A stretch of DNA of 14,970 nucleotides from Ectocarpus siliculosus (taxonomy: Eukaryota; Sar; Phaeophyceae; Ectocarpales; Ectocarpaceae), in NCBI GenBank assembly GCA_000310025.1, contig FN648889.1, positions 1 through 14,970 of the forward strand, given 5' to 3'. Below are positions 9,027 through 14,970 of the stretch, one piece after another. Below the pieces are notes generated by a model, which worked only from the letters and a program-made list of their open reading frames with translations, did not search any database and was not told the DNA's origin. The translations under genes were made by a program, and so were the position numbers. Each line of letters opens with the position of its first letter. The stretch's first letter is position 1.

Positions 9027-10051
9027 TCTGTCATGCTGCCCGAAACCTGTTGTTTTTGCATAGAAGATTCGAGAAATTTCCGGAGCGAGAGAAAATTCCA
9101 GAAGCGGGTCCAGCGCACATGTGGCTTATGACCACCCATCAACCCACTAGCAACCGGTGGTGCGAGACACATTACTACCCCAGGTGCAAGAGTAGAAAAA
9201 GGCCTGGCCAATCGCTTTATAAACATGTGCTGAAGCGGGCCAGCACGGCTGTGTGCACAGGAACTACGCACGCACGCTATCCCGAGCATTATATGGGGCA
9301 CGTGGTCTCAACGCAACAACAAAGGGGCTCAGTGGTACATGCAGTGGTGCAATTGCTCTTCACAACCAATACAAATGGAAGAAATTCGTTGCAGCTTTCA
9401 GCGATGCAGCTGCCTTATGCATACGGTGGTATTGCTACATGCGATTTCGTAGAGGACAGCAGGGACAGGACAGCATATGCAAATATGCACAAAACGAATG
9501 AACAAATCGAGACTAATGAGCTCTTCATTCTCCCTCCACGGCGACGTCCTGATTGTGTAGCTGATGTAGCCGTTGGTTTGCGGATGACACGGCCATGTCC
9601 AACAACAACGAACACACAAAAGGAACACCATTCTTTCAGCTGTTCCGCCATCTACCTAATACTCCGGAGTAGTAAAAACTACCCCGTGGAGAATCGCGGC
9701 TGACCTTGAGGCCAAAATTCCGCCACAAGCAAACAAGAAAAATGTTTACAGGTATCGCCGACATGCGGTAGACATCTACAGACCAAACCGGGCAGCAATA
9801 GCCTTGTAAAACTGCCCACTACACAAACCCCGACTCTGGTTTGCGGTTGCCCAATATATCGCGCCCCACGCCCGGCATTTCTTGTGTTGAAAAAACGTTG
9901 TACGTCCCCCGAGAAATTGCTCGCCGCCCCTCGGATAGCCAAAATAAACACCCAAAGACGACAAGAACAGCTCGGGTTGGTCGTCAGCAGACAACGCAAC
10001 CGGGGACAGGGAGGCTATATATCTCCGGCTTTCCGCCAGATGGACATCAGG
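9027..10051. other. Intergenic spacer, no gene recognised
   Basis: Sequence of moderate GC content lies between gene 1 upstream DNA and the repeat block at 10052. A 217-codon open frame on the plus strand (9050-9703) begins at TTG, not ATG, and shows no domain. No tRNA, transposon end or conserved protein was seen. Confidence 0.5.
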
Positions 10052-10245
10052 TTCTATTCACCCAAGCACGCAGAACAGAAGGCAGGTGTCCCGTTCAACG
10101 CAGCCAGATGGCCGTAGGGTTCAACGCACCAAGCACGTGGAACAGCCGCCAGGCGCCCCCGTTCAACGCAGGCAGATGAACATAATAAGGCTCAACGCAC
10201 CAAGCACGTGGAATAGCCGCCATGAGTCCTCTTCAACGCCCATCT
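10052..10245. repeat. Imperfect 68-71 bp tandem repeat, about three copies
   Basis: Units start near 10052, 10120 and 10191. Copies two and three share TTCAACGCACCAAGCACGTG at their start, and each copy carries a second TTCAACGC about 40 bases in, before a CAGATG-type end. Copy one is more diverged (TTCTATTCACCCAAGCACG) and copy three is cut short. It lies in the spacer between the two genes. Confidence 0.8.
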
Positions 10246-11148
10246 GCTGCAGCAACTGTGTGGGGGCATTTTTATGCTGGCAAGTCGACAACAAGGGTTT
10301 TGACACCTTTCTTTGGAGCAAAGGCACCTCCTACACACGGCACTCTAACCCTCTCACACATTCACGCACGCGCGGGGCAAAAACTGCGGACGAAAAACTG
10401 CATGCGAAGAACGCATAGACAGCGCGCACCATTGCAAAAAACACACCGCCTGGTGGTGTAAGAAATCGAGGATACGAAACATGAGAACATGCAATTAACC
10501 CTTCCCAGACTAAAACCTATATATTCCCAGCTGGTCTACCCACTTACCACATCAAATTAAGCAGCGAGGGCTGCGTAAAAGAACAGGTTCTAGTGGCGGT
10601 GCGCTATCAGAATAACATGAGGACCGGGGCGCCCCTGGAACTACGAACATGACAAATACGAGTACGACGGACACATTGACAAGAGGAGGGAAAGTTTGAA
10701 ATCCTACGGTAATTTTCGCCAAAAAGACGTCAACAACACCTGTACGGGTTAGCACATCAAAATCCTCAACGCATCAGTTTCGAAATGGAAAGGTATGGAG
10801 GCGTCCTATTTGGAACTTGGATTTTCGGCCTGTGTACTCCTCCTCTCTAGACAACTACTCCGCAGTATAATACTTGTCCGCTTTCTCTTTCCTGCCGTGC
10901 ACTTTGATCGGGAGTCTCTTGACCAAGAAGACCAAGCTGCATCCATCTACGTAGAGATGTCTTTCAACACCAACAAAACAACTTCAAAATATTACATCTG
11001 TCGCTTTACCACCCGAGCACGTAGGTACTCGGTTGAGTACACCATGCTCAGAAATGTCTACGAGAAATATTTGCGCGCTCGAGCTCCTGCCCCTCCCAAA
11101 AATGCTCAAGCACCCCCTTCCCCCCCCCGCAAAAAAAAAACACTCGTG
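10246..11148. other. Spacer downstream of P5CS-like gene, no gene recognised
   Basis: It may hold distal 3' UTR of the gene 2 transcript. It contains an ATG-started plus-strand frame at 10795-11208 (137 codons) with a hydrophobic start but a low-complexity Pro/Lys end over the C/A homopolymer tracts at about 11112-11140. I do not treat it as a gene. Confidence 0.45.
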
Positions 11149-11313
11149 CAAAAATCAAACGGTCACTCCGGTTTCAGTCGCACACCGCGGCGGCAGCTAC
11201 AGGCATAAACTATCATCATGCGTTGCACAGACAAAAATAAAACGGTCACTTCGGTTTCAGTCCCACCGCGGCGGCAGCTACAGGCATTAACTATCGTCAT
11301 GCGTTGCACAGAC
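11149..11313. repeat. Tandem duplication of an 81-83 bp unit
   Basis: Copy one is 11149-11231 and copy two 11232-11313. Both contain ACGGTCACT, CCGCGGCGGCAGCTACAGGC and ATGCGTTGCACAGAC. They differ by scattered substitutions and a two-base indel (CGCACACCG against CCCACCG). The pair is flanked by A-runs at 11131-11140 and 11321-11332 and sits just downstream of the gene 2 stop codon. Confidence 0.92.
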
Positions 11314-11384
11314 GAGAGTGAAAAAAAAAAAATTGAAACGCCTCCTTACTCTTCAACATAAACGACGGGGGCCCCTCTTATTGA

Positions 11385-11549
11385 TTACCACGCCCCAGCC
11401 TCGAGGTCCATGGGCTTGAGCGAGTACGGGTCCTTCTTGCCGACCGTGTGGGCCGTCTCACCGTGAGACCTGAGGACCCACTTGGTGGTGAGAAGGCCTT
11501 CCACACCCACGGGGCCCCTGGCGTGAATTCGGCCCGTGGACACGCCAAC
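11385..11549 (-). CDS. P5CS: P5CS-like gene, last exon with stop codon
   Basis: The acceptor CCTCCCCCAG|GTT is phase 0; TAA is at 11387-11385. It encodes [27 protein letters not shown], then a polar tail ending in LEAGAW. The segment to KWVLR is strongly conserved in P5CS; the tail is not recognisable. Confidence 0.95.
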   Translation of the reverse strand, partial: VGVSTGRIHARGPVGVEGLLTTKWVLRSHGETAHTVGKKDPYSLKPMDLEAGAW

Positions 11550-14541
11550 CTGGGGGAGGGCACGAAACGGGAACACGTTGGTACGTGTGCCAACAGAGGA
11601 AGGCAGGTCGGCATAGGACAAGGAATATGTGCGACGGCTGTCGTCCTCCGGGCGTTTTAGACGCCTACGCGGTCATGAATATTGCGGATGCCGCCGACAG
11701 CAACACCGCGACTGATGGGTCAAGGACTGCTGTGGAGAACCCCACTCGAGATTGCGCTGGTACGGTATGCCAATAAACTTGAGTGCAACAGCGAGAACAT
11801 TACACAACCGTTTCCCCGGGGTGGAGGTTGGGGTCACGGGAGGGCTAGAGCACTACGGCAGAGAGCGTGCAAGGTCACAACTTTTCAAGGGACCAGCAGG
11901 AGAAAAAAGCCCTACAAGCCGCTACCGCTGCGAGTCAAACTATCGATGCCATCATTCTGAGGGACAACCTAACCCCGGTACGATAACCCTGTGAGTCTAA
12001 AAGCTTTGCCGGTCCAAGCCATCGTTCTCAGTGTCTGTCTTCTTCTCGGTTGCGCCCGGACCGGCGGAAAACGCGGTCTAAAGGGGTGGATAAACCACGC
12101 GGCGAGCTACAACTCTCTTGGCAGCGAGGGCACCCACTTCAACTTCCAGTACATAACCAAACCCCCCTTGCTGCGTTCACTCTCAGAAACGTGTCGCAAA
12201 GCAACAGAGCATCGTTGCTTGATCCCGACAAAGTCGTCACTACATCGATCGCATCAAGAACCCCCTCCGAGACTAAAGCGTGCCTACATGACATCGCCCG
12301 CGTGCCACCTCCGTCTCCCCCCAAGAAACCAGAAAATCATCATTCCCGCACGTCCCGCTTACCTCTGCCCCAAGTCCGAAGCGGTATCCGTCCGAGAAGC
12401 GTGTGGAGGCGTTGTGGAAAACGCACGCGCTGTCCACGGTCTCGAGGAACATCTTGGCCACGTCCTGGTCCTCCGTCACGATGGTCTCCGTGTGGCTAGA
12501 CCCGAACCTTCGGGGGGCGTAGGAGATAACAAAAAAAGGGGTGGAAACGTTCGGGAAGCGTCTTGAGCATGACAGGTTTTTCTTGAGAATGTGGCGGGGT
12601 GCGAAATAAAAAGCGATTGGAACATACGGGCAAGCATCTTGAGCATGACCAGTTTGGCTTTGGAATATGGCGGGTAGAACAGAGCAAAGTGTGACTGATT
12701 CGGAAGCATTTGAGCAGCAAGACCAGCGTCATTGGATGTGGCGGGGTACGAAGATGTAGAAGAGAGAAAAATGTTACTATATGTTCGCAAGGAATCTTGA
12801 GCAGTTCATGAGTAGTTCATTCCATGTGACTGCTGTGTGCGCGACCAGCCAGCATCTTGTTCGCCGAGTACGTCTGTCTTCCTTTTCACTGACCGCGAAT
12901 CAGGCAACAAACACCACCGTAAGCAATACGTCGGTGGCTATCGAACCTACGCATGCATGGAATTAACGGGGCTATTGGTCTCCGTGCCGCCGCTAGACCC
13001 TCAAAACCTTCACGTGACTGAGGAGTCTGACGTTTTGTGTCTGGTCTCCTCCAAAATCGTTCATGTGTGCACTGCACACAAATCGCAAAGGGGGTGTACA
13101 CGCCCGAATCGCTGCGGAAAGGATGATACCGCAAAGAGGAGGCATCCATTTGTGTTCGCGATATCTGCAGACAAAGAAAATCGAAACCGTACGGTTACAG
13201 TACCTTTGGATGTGATCCAGGGCAGCCTCCACGCTGTCGACGATCTCCAGCGATACTGTCAAGTCACCTACATTCGGTCATTACAATTGTCGGCGGGTGG
13301 GGCGGGTTACTCTATGCGCTGCTTGGGCTTCTGAAACAATCCTTCCGAAAAACGAGATGCGCAACTACTGCCGTATGTAGGCCGTTGACAAACAAAGCTG
13401 GGTGGTGTTCTCAACCATTGTTCTCAACCATTGTTCTCAACCATTGTTCTCAACCATTGTTCTCAACCATTGTTCTCAACCATTGTTCTCAACCATTGTT
13501 CTCAACCATTGTTCTCAACCATTGTTCTCAACCATTGTTCTCAACCATTGTTCTCAACCATTGTTCTCAACCATTGTTCTCAACCATTGTTCTCAACCGG
13601 GCGTTAGGTGAGACCCCCGCATGACAGACGATCTCGACAACGAGTCGAAACAGCTGCAACAAACGCGCTTCTAGCGGACCCTGCACATGCCCATATTCTA
13701 CCATATTCTAAGCTTAGAAACAGAACCGTACACACAGATTCAACATGAGAGTAAATCAAACATCATCGTTTATAGGCGCAGAAAGGTGCAGACATTCGTG
13801 AAAAAAAGTACCGTATCATCACTCGCCGTATTCCGTCTTGAAACCCGGGGATATCTTGTCCCCTCCCACCACGCCGAGGTCTACCGCCCTGGGACCGCCC
13901 AACACGGTCACGCCGGCAGAGTGGAGAGCTCTAACGACCTAGCAAGCAAAAAGCAAGCACGAAACGAGGGGGGTACCCACACGCAGGAAAATCCAGGTTG
14001 TGTGTGGGGGGGGTATCACCAAGCCAGGTTTGTCTCTCGCTTTCGTCTTCGTTGATTGAATGGCATAGAGGCGGAGGGGATGTGAGGTTGTATTTCGCAG
14101 GTTTAATATTTCATATGGTACCGGAGGCGGCATCAAGCAGAGCAAGTACAATACGTCACGACGACGCAAACAGCAGCAGCCACAACTAATACGATAGACT
14201 ATATGCATGCATTACACGTACTTCATACCCCATATAAGCACACATGCATACCTGACAGACAACTGTATACATACACATGCACCTAATGGGCACACCATAC
14301 TGCATACATACATGCATGTTTTGAGCAATAGACGGCTTCCCTGCGGGCGGAGGGCTCACGAGATTGCAGCATTGGCAATCCTGCCCCTCCCGTGGCTCCA
14401 GATATACATACATACATAAATACATACATCCAGTGACCATCGGCAGATACATACCTGAGAGCAAGTTCCAGCCCCTTCTTCCAAGAGAGCCTTGTGGATC
14501 AGGATAGTCTCCGCCGCATTGCACGCCGAAGGGTAGTTCAC
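11385..14541 (-). CDS. P5CS: Delta-1-pyrroline-5-carboxylate synthase, C-terminal gamma-glutamyl phosphate reductase part (5' exons outside window)
   Basis: Exons in transcript order: 14541-14455, 13938-13827, 13267-13204, 12507-12363, 11549-11385; 573 nt, 190 residues plus TAA. The domain reduces gamma-glutamyl phosphate to glutamate semialdehyde with NADPH in proline synthesis. Seen: [18 protein letters not shown] with the catalytic Cys (codon 14523-14521), [53 protein letters not shown] and [20 protein letters not shown]. The [10 protein letters not shown] ending is P5CS-like, whereas bacterial ProA has a shorter GLTTYK ending; hence P5CS rather than a stand-alone ProA. The kinase half and the NADPH-binding half lie beyond 14970 and cannot be checked. 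A 24-residue tail follows KWVLR. Four introns are visible; one is best read as GC-AG. Confidence 0.92.
12363..12507 (-). CDS. P5CS: P5CS-like gene, penultimate exon in window
   Basis: The acceptor CCCCCCGAAG|G follows T- and C-runs and the donor is GCAGAG|GTAAGC. The first base completes an Arg codon, giving [14 protein letters not shown], where Tyr is commoner than Phe in this motif. The rest reads [25 protein letters not shown], which joins exactly to VGVSTGR in the next exon. Confidence 0.95.
12550..12815. repeat. Degenerate ~71-87 bp tandem repeat in P5CS-like intron
   Basis: Four units are anchored by TTGAGCA near 12563, 12639, 12710 and 12797. The first three also share a later GGNATGTGGCGGGG-like block (12587-12600, 12662-12674, 12734-12746). 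Units differ by many substitutions and small indels, so this is an old array. It lies in the intron 12508-13203. Confidence 0.75.
13204..13267 (-). CDS. P5CS: P5CS-like gene, 64-base exon
   Basis: The acceptor is GAATGTAG|GT and the donor CCAAAG|GTACTG. It encodes [20 protein letters not shown] then Q and a split Arg. The G-D-L start completes the conserved EYGDL motif with the preceding exon, and DHIQR-FGSSHT is the expected junction downstream. Confidence 0.93.
13408..13598. repeat. 13-bp minisatellite, 14 perfect units plus a partial one
   Basis: The unit TTCTCAACCATTG repeats without a mismatch from 13408 to 13589, followed by nine more bases to 13598. On the transcribed strand the unit is CAATGGTTGAGAA. 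It lies within the intron 13268-13826. As 13 is not a multiple of three, long spurious open frames run through it. Confidence 0.99.
13827..13938 (-). CDS. P5CS: P5CS-like gene, exon with non-canonical GC donor
   Basis: The acceptor is TTGCTTGCTAG|GTC, phase 0. It encodes [20 protein letters not shown] and then [17 protein letters not shown] plus one base. To keep the conserved EYGDL motif the exon must end at 13827, so the intron begins GCGAGT. The nearest GT (13822-13821) leaves the wrong phase. Confidence 0.9.
14403..14430. repeat. ATAC-type tetranucleotide microsatellite
   Basis: ATACATACATACATAAATACATACAT lies in the P5CS-like intron, about 25 bases from the donor at 14454. Related scattered ACATACATG blocks lie at about 14300-14320. 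Confidence 0.85.
14455..14541 (-). CDS. P5CS: P5CS-like gene, catalytic-cysteine exon
   Basis: The acceptor is GTTGTGAAG|GTG, phase 0, and the donor CTCAG|GTATGT. It encodes [20 protein letters not shown] and EEGAGTCSQ. The Cys of SACNA is the catalytic thiol of gamma-glutamyl phosphate reductases. Preceding exons must lie outside the window; none was found in 14542-14970. Confidence 0.93.
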
Positions 14542-14568
14542 CTTCACAACCACAAAAAAATACAAAAA

Positions 14569-14582
14569 GGGGGGGGGGGGGG
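14569..14582. repeat. G14 homopolymer (C14 on transcribed strand)
   Basis: Fourteen consecutive G bases. On the minus strand this is a C14 followed by T-runs directly upstream of the acceptor at 14542, so it forms part of the pyrimidine tract of that intron. Its length may be a sequencing uncertainty. Confidence 0.9.
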
Positions 14583-14767
14583 TAAGATTTTCAGCAATGT
14601 CGTTGACAGAAAGCTGTGGGACTGACAGAAAAAGGCAAAATAGTGCGGAGATTTCAAGGGCCCCTGGTGCACTCTGAAGAGGTGACCACCATGTATGTTG
14701 AGCACTCTCGGTTGTGGACACCGAGGGAACATCAGTACAACGAGGGCGGGGAACTAGAAAAAAAAAA

Positions 14768-14804
14768 ACACACACACACACATACACACACACATACACA
14801 CACA
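14768..14804. repeat. (CA)n microsatellite
   Basis: An interrupted CA repeat with two CATACA interruptions follows an A11 run at 14758-14768. It lies in upstream intron of the P5CS-like gene. Confidence 0.95.
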
Positions 14805-14970
14805 AAATAGTGCCCAGTTTGAAGCAGACATGTCACCCTCTCAATGAAAGAAAACCGAACTCCGAAATAAAAACGGTAGTATACTAGACAAGCACACCAA
14901 GACAGAAAACATAGGCAAACGTCGCAGCATCCCCTTCGCCGTTCATAGAACACGGCTCACGGACCCCGTA

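Larger units (their letters stand above)
14542..14970 (-). other. Upstream intron of P5CS-like gene, running off the window
   Basis: The residues that should precede VNYPSAC (a segment ending in a conserved Lys or Arg) were looked for in all minus-strand frames and not found, so this stretch is taken as intron. Apart from the simple repeats it holds nothing recognisable. Confidence 0.6.

Noticed and set aside
9050-9703. Plus-strand open frame of 217 codons in the spacer
   Set aside because: It starts at TTG, has no recognisable domain, crosses low-information sequence and shows no coding-like bias. Length alone is not enough in a 3 kb spacer.
10795-11208. Plus-strand ATG frame of 137 codons with a hydrophobic start
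   Set aside because: Its C-terminal half is produced by homopolymer and repeat sequence, and no homology or splice structure supports it.
11991-12566. Plus-strand frame of 191 codons with a signal-peptide-like start
   Set aside because: It begins at GTG, not ATG, and runs antisense across the well-supported P5CS exon 12363-12507.
13408-13598. CRISPR-like array
   Set aside because: The 13-base units are contiguous with no spacers, and the DNA is eukaryotic.
13385-13624. Open frames with a periodic [13 protein letters not shown] protein repeat
   Set aside because: They are translations of the 13-bp array, which is open in several frames; the stretch is intronic and on the strand opposite to the gene.
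13820-13827. Ordinary GT donor (GTGATG at 13822) for the P5CS exon
   Set aside because: Using it adds five bases and breaks the reading frame into the next exon, losing the EYGDL motif.

Overview
The window looks like nuclear DNA of a stramenopile, most likely a brown alga. Genes are split into many short GC-rich exons by introns of about 270 to 1300 bases with pyrimidine-rich 3' ends, intergenic DNA is long, and simple repeats are frequent. The organism call is an inference from gene architecture and protein flavour; no marker gene confirms it. No bacterial features (operons, Shine-Dalgarno sites, insertion sequences, CRISPR), tRNA or rRNA were seen.

Two genes can be rebuilt, both on the minus strand. 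Gene 1 (962-8398) has eleven exons. All ten introns are GT-AG and every splice phase closes, giving an 813-residue membrane protein of the ferric-chelate reductase (FRO) / NADPH-oxidase superfamily. It has an N-terminal membrane block, a four-histidine bis-heme core, an FAD/NAD(P)H-binding region, two further membrane helices inserted in the NAD(P)H region as in plant FROs, and a C-terminal S-G-P segment ending in E-F. Several cofactor motifs deviate from the usual consensus.

Gene 2 (11385 to beyond the right edge) contributes the last five exons, 190 residues, of a gamma-glutamyl phosphate reductase domain. It is most like the C-terminal half of delta-1-pyrroline-5-carboxylate synthase (P5CS, proline biosynthesis). 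The catalytic cysteine is present, and one intron is best explained as GC-AG.

Layout from left to right: 1-961 is sequence downstream of gene 1 with no recognisable gene. 962-8398 is gene 1. 8399-11384 is a roughly 3 kb spacer holding the gene 1 promoter region (a CT microsatellite and a 10-base motif present three times) and the downstream side of gene 2 (two minisatellite-like blocks). 11385-14541 is gene 2, whose introns carry a perfect 13-bp tandem array and a degenerate ~75-bp repeat. 14542-14970 is upstream intron with poly-G/C and CA microsatellites. The two genes show no functional link; they are simply tandem neighbours. No wholly new system was found. The most unusual points are the altered cofactor motifs and acidic DxDxDG loop of the reductase, the GC-AG intron that also holds the 13-bp array, and the triplicated upstream motif.
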